Shown piece by piece: positions 1 to 12,619 of a stretch of DNA of 64,000 nt. The notes beneath the pieces were generated by a model. It worked only from the letters and a program-made list of their open reading frames with translations, was not told where the DNA came from and ran no database searches. The position numbers and the translations under genes were made by a program. Each line of letters opens with the position of its first letter. The first letter of the stretch is position 1. Source of the DNA: Pollenia angustigena (lineage: Eukaryota > Arthropoda > Insecta > Diptera > Polleniidae); the NCBI GenBank assembly GCA_930367215.1, contig OV884059.1:8766945-8830944 (forward strand), read 5' to 3'.

Positions 1-127
1 TAATTTGATGCAAAATTTTGTGTATTATTTACATTATTTTCATGTTTAAAACGTAAAATAAGAAGCAAAAGTTCCCATATTCCATTTGTTTAAAGTATTT
101 AGTTAAATATAGCAAAGTTTTCAAAGT
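1..127. repeat. Truncated copy of the sequence at 3265-3405
   Basis: Shares ACATTATTTTCAT, a TTCC-ATATTC-ATTT stretch and TATTTAGTTAAATA in the same order with 3265-3405. It is cut on the left by the window edge and on the right by the next element. Confidence 0.5.
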
Positions 128-128
128 A

Positions 129-840
129 CACAGAAAAAAATAATTTTCATATTTGAATACGAAAATCGCATATTTGATAAAAAAAAATTTTTGAATTTTC
201 TGCGATGACGATTTTTGCATTATTGATAAAAAAGTTTGTAGGTATAGTTATTGAATTTTTAGTCAACAACCAAGTTTATTGAATCAATAAAAAAAGTTGT
301 TGCCCAAAATAATTTTTTTCAACAAAATGTTTGCGTGATTTGTTAAAATAAATTGTTGAAAATGTTGAATAAATCAAATAAAATGTTTATCGAATCTTTA
401 TTTATTAATGGTGACGTGCTTAATTGCCAATATTTTTCCATTATAAATAAATACACAAAAATTTATTATGGGGGGATAAGCTAGTTCCTATGTGAATTTC
501 GATGGTTGCTTAAGCCAGATCATCAGGAAACCTTTTTCTAAAGACTTTGGCAAAACTAAAGATATTTAACCAAATAAAACTGTTAAGCGAATGGGAATTA
601 TGACCAATTATAAAATTGACAAGAGTTGTAAAAATACTGTTTTAACGTTGATTCAAATATTTGTTTTATTGAATATCAAGAAATATTAAAATATTTCATT
701 ATTAAATATGTTTTATTGAGTGCTATTTTGTAAAGTGTATATTTGATAAATTTTTTCATTGAATTGTGTATGATTGAACAAAAATTATATTTTTACCAAA
801 CTGTGTTGTTAAAAATTTTCTTGAGATATTTTTTTCTGTG
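129..840. mobile_element. Short TIR element (CACAGAAAAAAATA ends)
   Basis: The 14-base CACAGAAAAAAATA at the left is matched in inverse at 827-840. Internal sequence is AT-rich and non-coding. Positions 440-590 are homologous in inverse to 24995-25145. No clear target duplication was found. Confidence 0.5.
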
Positions 841-2555
841 ATGGCATATAAGTCCTTTTCAAATCAACCTTTTGCTTAAAAAAAAAACATTCTACAGATT
901 CCATTTTAAATAGTTATATTTACATTAGTTAACATGTCCGAAAAGTATACACTTTTTGTGGCAAACATTTTTCAGTTCAATTTAATGAAGTCCGAACACT
1001 TTTTCAGTGTTGAGAAGACAACAAAAATTACTTTAAAATAAAAGTACTCTGTGACATACACACACACATTTATTAAATAAATACAAGTCATTCTGTGTGA
1101 CATAAAGTGTAAAACTAAATTTGTGTTAAAAGTTTTTGTTTTAACATGAATGTGTCCTTTTTCGTCCACCCCCCCTTTAAAAGAACAAATAAAAAGTACT
1201 AAAACTGAAGTGCTAGAAGCAGTAACAGTTTAATTGAATCATAAGTAATGAAATGTATGAAATGGATTTAATTATAAAGTTAAGCTTGAATTTAAAATAC
1301 TTTGAAAGACAGAATTTTAAAAATTAAAAGGAATTGGGAAGGAATTTATTTTGGAAAGATTTGGAACTAAAAAAAACCCTATGATGTATTAATTTGGTTT
1401 TTTTAAATGAAAAGATCGAAAAAGAAGCCTTTTTGAGTTCTTAACTTAAGTGGGTTAAAAGAAAATTTAAGAATGAAAGAGGATGAACAAAAGGATATGG
1501 AAGCAAAGAGTTGAAGAAGAAAGAAAGAAATGGCAAGGAACAAAATGAAAGATAAGAGTAATAGAAGAAGATTAAATAAGAAAACACGTTAAGGAATTTT
1601 GAAGCTTAATTTTGGAAGTTCAAAAGCAGATTTAGAAATATGGATTTCAAGACTAAGCAATCAAATCAGTGGAATTTTATAACGAGCGCATAGAAATACC
1701 GAAAAAATTTTCGAAAATTCAGATATCCTGGATAAATTCCTACCAAATAGATGAACATTTTAATTAGAAATTGCCCATAAATCTAGCGTATTTTAAGCTT
1801 TTTAACTAATTTAAAGAAAATTTGCAAGGACCCTGAAGTCGAGGCTGTGATTGGACTTTTCAATTTTGCAGAAATATTCCTACATCAGCACTGAGTTGAG
1901 CTTAGTTTCTTTAGAAATAAACAAAATGTTTTTATTTAAATATTGAATGTTGTGGTAAATTACTTATTCCTTACACTAGAGTGCTTAAATTAACTTTTCC
2001 AACTTTATTAAGTTAAAATTATGTCTAATGTTAAACTACTTTCACCCATCCACCAAACATTCATCCACCTATCCATTCATCCATCCACTCACCTCTCATC
2101 CAAAGTTTTTGTCTTTTAATCAAAATAAAACTTTTATAATTTATTCTCAATTTGCATTTAATTACAGTATGTCTATCAGTTCAAAAACAAATATGAACAA
2201 CAAACAACAAGCAGCCAGAGCCACCCTTCAAAATGAACAAAAGAATTTTAACCCCTTGATACCTGTTTAACACTAACCCGCCCCACCCCAACCGCCTCTA
2301 CTCTTAAATAAAATCAGTTTTTAATACAATCAAAATTTTCAAAATAAAACATATTCTTATGTAAATAATGCTACAATTTTAAATTTCTATACACCAACGC
2401 AGAAGCTTATGTCGAGTGTTGCCAGATAGGGGTTAAGCTAATGCCCCCCAGTATGATGTTTAAATCCCCATTATCAATTTTTAAACATTTAATTTTGTCT
2501 CAGATTTGTTTTTTTAGCTTCGAAAATGACAAATTTTGTGCCAACAAAAAATCGT
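841..2555. other. AT-rich non-coding stretch
   Basis: No gene seen. It holds a purine-rich patch near 1480-1580 and a short CATC/CCAT microsatellite at about 2038-2100. The short open frame over 2028-2270 is largely that microsatellite. Confidence 0.5.
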
Positions 2556-2912
2556 TTGTGAGAAGCTTTCGTTTACTTAAAAATAGTTACAGCTGAAGCT
2601 CATCGATTGCTGGCCAAAGCTTTTCTTTCATCCATCTATCTATCAAAGAATCATTTGAGGGATGCTTTAAGTTACTTAAAACAAGTTCTAGCTGAAGCTC
2701 ACCGATTGCTACCCAAAGCTTTTCTTTCATCCATTTATCAAAGAATCATTTGCGGGAAGCTTTCCTTTACCTAAAAAATTACAGCTGAAGCTCATTGATT
2801 GCTGGCAAAAGCTTTTCTTTCATCCATCCATCAAATAATCGTATGCGGTTAGCTTTCCTTTACTTAAAAAAAGATCGAGCTAAAGCTCATCGATTGCTGG
2901 CCAAAGCTTTTC
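2555..2912 (+). repeat. Minisatellite, about 95-bp unit, four copies
   Basis: The core GCTGAAGCTCATCGATTGCT recurs at about 2592, 2691, 2783 and 2878. Each copy is followed by CCAAAGCTTTTCTTTCATCC and a TATCAAAGAATCATTTG-like stretch. Confidence 0.8.
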
Positions 2913-3107
2913 CTTTATATGTTTCACTTACTTCACTAGCCTGCTAAAGATGGCTTGTAAAGTTAGGAAAAGGTGATTTTGGCATGCAAGTCAAAGACCA
3001 GATACGTCAGCAAAAGATCATTGCGTTGATAATGAATTTGAGTATGTGTTCTATGAAAGTTGTTGTCTTGCTCAAAAAACAAAAAATTGCAAAATGTTTT
3101 GGAGCTA

Positions 3108-3803
3108 CACTGATAGAAAAAGGCATTTTCATATTGATGATGCCCTAACATCAGAATTATGACATCAATGTTACTACAAATGGCATCAATGTTGCAAAAA
3201 GTAACATCAATCCAATGACTAACGTTTTTGCAATTTTTTACGTGTCATCTATTTTATGACTATAGTGACATTAATTCGATGCCACATTCTATATATTATT
3301 AACATTATTTTCATTATTACAATGTATTATAAGAATCAAAAATTCCTATATTCTATTTCTTTAAATTATTTAGTTAAATACAATCAAATTTTTAAAGTAG
3401 AATGATTACAAAAACCATATGCTGGTGTCTTATTATTGAGAGTTCTGCTGTAAACAAAGGTTGTAATTCAACAAACGTGAAACAAACATATTTAACGGGT
3501 AAGTAAATTGGCTTAAGTCAATTCCAATGACTTTGACTTAATGACAAACTGTCATTAAATTTATGCTAATTTGTCCTTTCACCGATGTTACTGCGTCATC
3601 GCACTGAGGACATGCTCGTCATTTCAGTTATGCCGATGTGTCATCCCATTGATGATAAATTTCATTTTGACCCTGATGACACTTTGGCCAAGTGATTTTA
3701 AGGTTGAAATCACCATGATGAAAAGTGTCATGGGGTCGAAAACGAAGACACTTGTCATAGTACTGATGTCAAAATCGACAAAATTACGCCTTTTCTATCA
3801 GTG
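3108..3803. mobile_element. Non-autonomous TIR element with TA target site
   Basis: Ends read CACTGATAGAAAAAGGC and its inverse, flanked on both sides by TA, which fits Tc1/mariner-type integration. The interior has no transposase and is rich in ATGATG/CATCA motifs. It contains the block that is repeated at 1-127. Confidence 0.65.
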
Positions 3804-3809
3804 TACTCA

Positions 3810-5480
3810 AGCAGCATACTTAAAAATGTTTCCAAGCAGCATTACTGGCAATAAGAAATAAAATAATTGCGAAAACATGAAGCTTAAGAAATCGTATGTA
3901 AAGCCAGTTCAATCAGCCAAGTCATTGACAATGCCAAAAATTCGCAGAGTCCGTATTTTGAAGGACCTGCAGGGTTCCATGTATTATTAGTTACTGAAAG
4001 CACTGGGGAACTCAAGCGAACACAACTGGTTCGCTTAAAGCGAGCATCAGCCCCAAAACCCACCGTAATATGCGGCCAGACATGAAGTTGTTATATTCCA
4101 TCATGACAACGCTCGGTCGCATGTCGTAAGACCAGCTAAGACTGTTTAGAAATAGTTTAGATTGGAAGTTTGCCCTTATCCGGTATATAGTGCAGATATT
4201 AGCCCGTTCTACAACACTTTGTTTTAACCGACACAGAGCTCTCTTACTGGAATACGCTTCACTGCAAAACAGGGTATTCGAAATTTGCTTCATTCGGTTT
4301 TGGCCCCGAAAAATAAGCAGTTCTTACAAGTCGGAATCAATATGTTTCCAGAAATATGAAACCAGATCATTGCGAGCGACGTCCAATATTTTGATTGAGT
4401 TTGTTTTCTATATTTTGCAAAAATTCCCCTTAAAAATATTCTCATTTCTAGAACAAATTCCCTCATCTGGTATCACTGCTTATTATAATCCCCCTAAACA
4501 GCAACAAAAACACAGGATTAAAAACCACCAAATTCTTAACAAAGACCGTATTTGCCAAAGAAGTGACTAAGTGAAATGTAAATAAGATGGAAAATCTACA
4601 TAGGCTTCCTAAAATACTTCTTTTTAAGGATATTAACATTTTCTTCGTGAGCGTTACAGTTTCCGATATTTTGCGGGAAGATATCAATCTTAAGTTTTGG
4701 TTAATCAGTTGGAAGAGAAATTCCTTACTTTTCACAGAAGTCTTGAAAAATTTCTTAACAAATTTCCAAACTCAAAAAGCTGTGTAGGGTATCTGAAATG
4801 CTTATTATTCCTTTCCTCTACTCAAACCCATCCTTTTGAAATAACCGCCTTTTTCTTTTCAATCTCTTACATGACAGGAATAGAAAAATATCTGGTGAAT
4901 TGTTAAATGAGAATGTTTGGCATTAAATTGAATTACAATTGTAATGAAATTATTCACAGAAAATCTAAAACAAAAAAAAAAAAAATTACAAACGCGAAAA
5001 AAGTGAAAACATGTTCGAAAGTATAACAAAGTGCTTTTATGATGTTACAGGGATTTAAAAGTCAGGTGGTTGATTTCCATATCCTTGTCTATTTAGCTGT
5101 CTCTGTAGGCGTTAATAAACATGCACGTTCCCACATTTTTGATGGTTTAGTGTCAGCTTAAATCAGGAGCATAAAAGTGTGTACATGAAAAAGCTTTTTG
5201 CTGACAAAAAGCCGCTGGTTTCGGGTTTTGTAGTCTTTAATTAAGATGAAACAAGGAATAAATAAGATTTTGACAGAGTTCTAATTATGTTTTAGTGAAT
5301 TTTGAATGGTACCGAAAACTGAAAAGAGTCTTCGATGGAAGGGAAATTACAACAAAAACAAAAGTATCCGATGCCCTTTAGAGGGAAAAGATACCTGGAA
5401 TAAGACATTGTCAGCCAGGTTCTATCTTCCAATAGGAAATATGAACTTCAAAGAACATTCTTAAAAAACGAATTATCATG
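3810..5480. other. Non-coding stretch, no feature recognised
   Basis: Overlapping short open frames on both strands at 4000-4900 have no family signature or signal peptide. I treat the stretch as intergenic or decayed repeat. Confidence 0.4.
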
Positions 5481-5514
5481 AAGGGGAAAAATAAATTTAA
5501 GGCAAAAAATTCGG

Positions 5515-5900
5515 AATATGTTAAAGAATAGTAGGCAAAGAAAGGCAAGGATAAGAAGAAGCAAACAAGAAAGTAAGGTAAGGAAATATGGATAAAAGGA
5601 AAAAATAGTTAAAGAAAGAAAAAAAAAGAAACAGGGAGTGGAAGGAAACGAAAGAAGATAAAGCAGAAATAGAAGAAAAGGAAAAATGGATGGACAAAGG
5701 ACACAAAAAGAGGTGTAAAATAAAAACGAGATATGGAAAAATACAAGAAAGAAATAAAACGATTAAAAGAAAGAGATAAAACAAAAGAAAGCATAATCAT
5801 AAATAGGAAATTAAGGAAGAAACATCCGGAATAAGGCTGAATATGACAGTAAAAAATCATAGAATGAATAAAAATGATAAAGATGATATAAATGATAGTT
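5515..5900 (-). repeat. Purine-rich tract
   Basis: Mainly A and G on the plus strand. The hydrophobic minus-strand open frames here are a composition effect. Confidence 0.5.
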
Positions 5901-6059
5901 GATATGGGAAATACAGAAAGAAATGGCATACCATATTTTACCATAAAGGCATTATTTGTTACGGTTTACGGTGTACTAAATGGTTTTCTGGGAGTGGACT
6001 TATTATTTCTAGATTCATAAAAGGAATTTTTGTAAAATCTTATATCATTCGGTATATTC

Positions 6060-6395
6060 CGCTAACAGTTATACATATTGATACATTTGAGTTCATAACT
6101 TCTGTTGTACTAAATCCATTTCGATGGATTTTAATCCAAAGCTGCTGAGGATAACCATACAAATGTTGACTTTAATATTGTTCTTTTCTTTTGAGATGCT
6201 TGGAAGTAAGCGTGTTTTTAAAAGACGGACAGACAGTCTGAGAAAGCTAGTTCGACTTAAAAAATTAAAATTACTCAAGGTCCCAAAATATTTATATTTC
6301 ATCGGGTCTGAGATGAATATTTAAAAACGTTTCACATTGAATGACAAACTTAGTTAACACTCTTCACAACTAGCTGTGGAGGAAAGTTAAAAAGG
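6060..6395 (+). repeat. Decayed copy of hairpin-ended interspersed repeat
   Basis: Collinear with 58640-58960: TTTTAATCCAAAGCTGCTGA, AGACGGACAGACAG, GGGTCTGAGATGAATA and CTTCACAACTAGCTGTGGAGG occur in the same order. Only the right end is present, and it is more diverged than the other copies. Confidence 0.7.
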
Positions 6396-6429
6396 ATAGG
6401 ATGCATAAGATGGCTAGAGATGATATAAA

Positions 6430-7270
6430 TGATAGATAGGATTGGATTGGATGGGATGGGATGGGATGGGATGGGATAGGATAGGATAGGATAAGATAGA
6501 ACAAGATAAGATAGGATAGGGTAAGAGAAGATCGGATAGGATAGGATATGGCAGGAAAGTATCAGATAGGGTAAGGTAGGATAGGACAGAATAGGATAGG
6601 ATGGGGTAGGAGAGGATCGAATAGGATAGGGTAGAAGAGGATAGGATAGAGTAGAAGAGGATCGGATGGGGTAGGATATGGTAGGAGAGGATCGGATATG
6701 GTAGGATAGGATAGGATAGGATAGGGCCGGATATGGTAGGATAGGATGGGATAGGATAGGATAGGATAGGATAGGATAGGCTAGGATAGGCTAGGCTAGG
6801 ATATGATAGGATAGGATAGGATAGGTAAGGAAAGGAAAGGAAAGGAAAGAAAAGGAAAGGAAAGGAAAGGAAAGGATAGGATAGGAGAGGATCGGATAGG
6901 ATAGGGTAGAAGAGGATCGGATAGGGTAGGATAGGATAGGTAGGATATGATAGGATAGGAAAGGATTGGATAGCATAGGATAGGGTAGCAGAGGATCGGA
7001 TAGGATAGGGTAGCAGAGGATCGGATCGGGTAGGATAAGATAGGTTGGATAGGGTAGGAGAGAATGGGATAGGAAACGATAGGTAGGATAGGACAGGGTA
7101 GGAGAGGATGGGATAGGATAGGATAGGATAGGATAGGATAGGATAGGATAAGATAAGATAAGATAGGTAGGATAGGATATGATAGGTGGGATAGGATAGG
7201 ATAGGATACGATTCGATACGATATGATACGAAAGGATAGGATTGGATAGGATACGATACGATAGGAGAGG
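6430..7270. repeat. GGATA pentanucleotide satellite, about 840 bp
   Basis: Consists of AGGATAGGAT-type units with GGGAT, AAGAT and GGAAA variants. The minus strand stays open as Ser-Tyr-Pro-Ile-Leu repeats because the units are multiples of five without stops. This is not a gene. Confidence 0.95.
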
Positions 7271-8925
7271 AACAATAGTAAAGAAAGCATAAAATCAAAG
7301 CAAGGGATGTAAAGAATTGAAAAATCGAGACTGTTAGATAATTAGGACAGCAAGAGGGCAAAAAATCTTCCTTCAAATTTTCAGATTGTATCGAAATTTC
7401 TCTAGCTGAATCTGATTTAACAATTTAAGTTTAAAGAAAGTAAATTATTTAACAAGTTTAGTTTTGTGTCTATTCAAATCAATATTTTTTAATGATATTT
7501 ATTAAATCTTACCTTTTAAGGACCTTTTTTGAAAGAACCTGTAAAAAAAAGAAAAGAAAAAATAGTTATTCAAGAAAACATAAATAATTTTCAAGAAGAG
7601 TTGAATTAAATCTTAAAAATGAAAAACATGTTCTTTCAGATGTTTTCAACATATTTTTTTTTTTTTTGAATTTACCTTTAACGTTCATTCATAACTTTCA
7701 CCTTCATTTAACGTCACGCAAAATTTCTTTATCACATTATGCATCTTAAAATATCTTTTTTACAAATTTTCACTCTCCTGTAATTACCAAACACTGTCTA
7801 TAATTTAACATTATTTTATGATTCAATTAAAATAAATATTAAAAGTGCAGAAAAAGCAAAAGCATTGGAGAGGATTTCATAATAAGCACGAGGTAAAAAA
7901 GCAGTAATTTCATAACGAAATTACTAAACAAATTGTAAATTGAGTTCTAAAAAAGACATTAAAACGTAAACGCAATAGGGAAATTACAACAGAACGTAAA
8001 TGATGAAAAATGTTTCAAATAAAATAGCAGGGCAAAGTACTTAAAAAATACTACAAAAAAAAAACAATGCCTTTACCTTGAAATATAAAGAAATAACCCA
8101 GTGAAAGCCAAAATGAAATTGGAAAGTTACAAAAAGATTTTAAATTTTAAGAACACTCGAGGAAAAAGTTTTAACATTTGCCCGTTTTTTCTATTTTTTC
8201 CATAACCATTTGCTGGGATATAATTTCAAAAATTTAATGTGGCAAATAATTTTTTGAACTAAATTGCCTTAAACCCTTTATTTTTTTGCGCCACCATCGT
8301 ATTCTGTTCTTTTTCACACTTTTTTACAACACTAACTTTCTTGCCATACAAATTCTGTAGAGTTCGAAGGATGCAGTTAAGAATTTAATGAATGAACTAT
8401 GAAAAAGAAATTTGTTTCATTACAAAGGACCTGCTAATTTTATGAATTACTAACATTAATAAAAATTTGTTAATGTACAACTGAATGAAAATACGAAACG
8501 AAACATGCAACACTTTTTGCCATGGACGACCATTAACACTTACACTATCAAGGAGTCATTATAAGGCAAAGAAGATACCAGCTGAAAGGGGGAGAGTGTG
8601 ACTTTGGGGTTGAGAAGAGATGGTTTGTATTTTATATACTAATTTAAGTTTTTAAGAACGAGTATAGGAAATAATTAAGAAATGATATTTTGGAATGAAA
8701 TAATGTTTCTTTATCCAAACATTTAAAAAATGTAATTAAAAAGATTACAAATATGAAATAAATAAGAAAACGTGCATTTCTGCGAGTATGATACATAAAT
8801 TCTTTTCTGGCATTTTATCCTTCCTAAACTTTTTGCTCTTGGTATTCTCTATTTTATTAAAGTTTACAATTAAACCACAATTTCCTTCATTAATTCCTTC
8901 ATTCCAACTGATTTCTTTTTTCTAG
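7271..8925. other. AT-rich non-coding stretch
   Basis: No gene or organised repeat seen. Poly-T at about 7653-7667 and other A/T homopolymers are present. Confidence 0.45.
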
Positions 8926-8926
8926 T

Positions 8927-10540
8927 TTGCCTAACCCATCCTTTCTTTCTTTTCTTCCCTTATTTTTTTTACTTACTTTACTTAATATTCTTTACTTTCT
9001 ATTCATTCTTTCCATAAGTACATTCCTTACTTGCCTTCCTACTTTTCTTTTCTTATTGAAGAGGGGGCTTTCCTTTCTTTCTTCCTTTTCTTCGTTTCTT
9101 TTCTATCCATCCTTTTTTTTCGTTGCATTTCTTTCCTTCATTGCTTTCTTTTCCTTCCGTTATTTCTTTTATTTCTTTCTTTGCTTACTTTTATGTCTTT
9201 CTTTCTTTATTTCATTATTTTTTTTCGTCCTATCCTTTCTTTCCTTTCTTTCCATTCCCTCCTATTCCTTTTTATTTTTTTCTGTTTTCTTCCTTCATTT
9301 CCCTTCTATTTTTTCTTCCCTATGCTTCCTCTGCATCTCTTCTCTTCCTTCCATTCCTACCCTTCTTTCCTTTCATTCCTCTCTTACTATCCTAACTTAA
9401 CATTCCTTCATTTCCTTTCCGTCCCTTCTTTTCTGTCTTTTCCTTTACTACCTTTTATTACATTCCTTTATTTGATCCTTTTCCTTCCTTTCTCTCTTTC
9501 CTTTCTATCCTTTCCTTTCTGTCGTTTTCTTGCTTTCCTTCCTTTCTTGCCTTTCTATCCTTTCCTTCGTTTCTTATCTTATTTTCCCTTATTTTCTTTC
9601 TTTCCTTTATTTCCTTTCATTCTTCTCTCCTTCCATTCCTTCCTTTCTTTCCTTTCTATCCGATCGTTCCTTTCTTCTCTTTCTTTCCTTTCTTTTCGTT
9701 TTTTCCTTTCTTTCCTTTCATTCTTCTCTTTCCTTTTTTTCTCTTCTTTCGTTTCTTTCCTTTCTTTTATTTCTTTCCTTCCTTTCCTTCCTTTCATGGC
9801 TTTCCTTCCTTTTCTTCCTTTCCTTCATTTCCTTCCCTTCCTTCCTTTCCTTCCTTTCTTTCATTTCCTTTATTAACCTTACTTTCCTTCCATTATTTCA
9901 TTTCCTTCTTTTCCTTACTTTCCTTCCATTTCTTTCTTTCCATCATTTTCTTCCTTTTTTTCCTTCCTTCCTTCCTTCCTTCCTTCCTTCCTTTCCTTTC
10001 CTTCCCTTTCTTTCCTTCTTTTCCTTTCTTTTCTACCTTTTAATCAGTGTTTAACTGATTTTAATTTTCTATAGAATATTTAAATCAAGATGTAACTGAC
10101 TCCCATTTTCTGTAGAAAATTTATGTCAGAGTTTAAGTGACTTCCGTTCCTTCATTTGCTTCCTTTCCTTTCCATCTTCCATTTTCTTTCTTTCCTTCAT
10201 TTTCTTCCTTGCTTTCCTTTCCATTCCGTCTTTCATTTTCTTCCTTTCCTTCCTGTACTTCATTTCGTTTTTTTTCCTTTCGTTCCTTCCTTTCCTGTCT
10301 TTTAATCAGTGTTTAACTGACTTAAATTTTCTATAGAATCTTTAATTCAGAGTTTAACTAACTTTAATTTTTTCCAGTGTTTAAGTGAATTCCTTTCCTT
10401 CAGTTCCTTTCTTCCATTATTTTCCTTTCTTTCCTTCACTTCTTCCGTTTCTTTTGTTCCGTATCTTCTTTTAATTCCTGTACTTTATTTTATTTTTTGC
10501 CTTCCTTTCCTTTTTCCTCCTGTCCTTCCCCTCTTAGAAT
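8927..10540 (+). repeat. Pyrimidine-only tract (CTTT/TTCC microsatellite)
   Basis: More than 1.5 kb of almost pure C and T on the plus strand, with CCTT, CTTTC and a run of TTCC near 9960-10000. Interruptions at 10036-10160 and 10300-10390 carry early, degenerate copies of the CAGTG-type repeat. Phe/Leu/Ser-rich open frames here are composition artefacts. Confidence 0.92.
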
Positions 10541-11955
10541 AACTTGAGTTTTTTACTTATTCCTTTAAATTAGTAGTTTCCAAATTGCAACATTCACATC
10601 ATGTGCTCTTGATTGGTCTACCTATCCATCTATTTGGAGATAATGTCCCATATCAACACGATTAAATTGTATTTATTTTGCTGTAAAGCCAAAATAAACT
10701 TTTAGTGACTGCGTCAACCATGAACACGAAGTAAATATTACAAACTAAGTACAGCCATTCCACTAAAGCAGTCGTAATTTTGCAAACTTTGTTTTCTTGG
10801 GAGTTTTTTTTTTTAATTTTTACTTCCATAAACAGAATACACCAAAAGTACAGAAACATATCTTTAAATAAGAATCCATACACATCCAAAAATGTTTTCG
10901 GTAACGTTTTTTTCTTGCGGCACACGTGTTGACATTTCACTGAATTGTAGAAAAATTGTTGTAAAAAGTTTCTGGAATTAAGGGGGAACACTTTTTTTTT
11001 ATTCTGAAGAGCTTAAGGTGGTCTTAAAGTATGCTATCGTAGGAAAATCAAACTTATATTAAGACAATGTTCTAAGCGCTTGGAATTTGCTATACCGAAA
11101 CCACGTTTTCCTTCAATTTTTAATAGGAAATTTTTGGTCAGTGTTTCGCTAGTTAAAAATTTTTTAATGGGAAAGTTGGAGTCGTTTTTTTACTAATTTG
11201 AGTGTTTTTATGTCTAAGCAAGATTCAGTTATCCAAAGCTCCACATCTCTTAACTGTCTCCTTTTCCCTAGTGTAGTATACCCTATGATAAGTCTAAGCA
11301 ATTCTTTCTCTCAAACAACATGTGTTCAACAGGAAACTTATTATAGGAAAAACACATACATACGTGTATTTTTTTTTCTTTAATGCCTGCATTATAATTC
11401 ACGTACGAAATAATTATAGCGCCAGGACGTGATAAGAATTTGTTTGCCGTTTTCCCCAAGTTGTTTGGAATTCTTTCGTATTCTTTGTTTAACACTTTTG
11501 TCCCTTTTTTGAATAAACGGCACAAAAAAAAAAAGAGAAAAGCTATAAAAACTACAAAGAAAACAAAAACTGACAGAGATGTAAAAATAATAAGAAAAAC
11601 AAAATATGCTTTTAGGCTGCATATGTTTGACTTTAATTTCTGTTGTTTTCGTTTTGTTGTAAGTGTAACACATTTTTAGGCTTTTGTTAAGATGTTTTTG
11701 GTAATGTTTTCTTTCAAATATTTTAGTTAAGGAGATTGAGGTCTAAGGAAATATAATTTTTTTGTTTTTTCTTTGTATGAAAAAATATGATGATAATTTG
11801 TTGTTAAGAAGTCAAACAGAAGAATAACATTTGTTGCAGAAAATAATGAGATAAAGAAAGGAAAAAAAGAACGTGCACTGAAGAAAATTTGAAAATCAAT
11901 CTGTCCAAAAACATGTTCACCCAGTTAAACACTCGTTTAAGCAAATATAAGAAGA
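10541..11955. other. Non-coding stretch, no feature recognised
   Basis: AT-rich. No convincing gene, repeat or RNA. Confidence 0.4.
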
Positions 11956-11964
11956 GTCTCTTTT

Positions 11965-12612
11965 AAATGATTTTAATGACTTAAATTTTCTATAGAAATG
12001 TTAAGTCAGTGTTTTACTGACTTTAACTTTCTATATAAATGCGAAGTCAGTGTTTTACTATCTTAAATTTTCTATAGAAATGTTAAGTCAGTGTTTTACT
12101 GACTTTAACTTTCTATATAAATGCCAAGTCAGTGTTTTACTGACTTTAAATTTCTATATAAATGCGATGTCAGTGTTTTACTGACTTACATTTTCTATAG
12201 AAATGTTAAGTCAGTGATTTACTGAATTAAATTTTCTATGGAAATTTTAAGTCAGTGTTTTACTGACTTTAACTTTCTATATAAATGCGAAGACAGTGTT
12301 TTGCTGACTTTAACTTTCTATATAAATGCGAAGACAGTGTTTTGCTGACTTTAAATTTCTATATAAATGCGAAGTCAGTGTTTTACTGATTTAAATTTTC
12401 TATATAAATGCGAAGTCAGTGTTTCACTGACTTTAACTTTCTATATAAATGCGAAGACAGTGTTTTGCTGACTTTAACTTTCTATAGAAATGTTAAGTCA
12501 GTGTTTTTCTGACTTTAACTTTTTATAGAAATGTCAGTGTCAGTGTTTTACTGACCTTTACTTTCTATATATGTGTTAAGTCAGTGTTTTACTGACTTTG
12601 ACTTTCTAATGC
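11965..12612 (+). repeat. 41-bp double-hairpin repeat, array 1 (about 15 units)
   Basis: Units recur every 41 bases with the dyad GTCAGTGTTTTACTGAC followed by TTTAACTTTCTATATAAATG, or in some units the dyad TTTTCTATAGAAA. Examples of GTCAGT starts are 12005, 12046 and 12086. Oriented opposite to array 2. Confidence 0.93.
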
Positions 12613-12619
12613 TTGCTAT

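Noticed and set aside
4012..4570. Possible transposase remnant on either strand
   Set aside because: I could not match any block of either frame to a known family.
6414..7376. 320-codon minus-strand open frame
   Set aside because: It is the GGATA satellite read as SYPIL repeats; no start context, signal or domain.
8927..10054. Several Phe/Leu/Ser-rich open frames up to 281 codons
   Set aside because: Produced by a C/T-only tract that cannot contain TAA, TAG or TGA; three frames are open at once.
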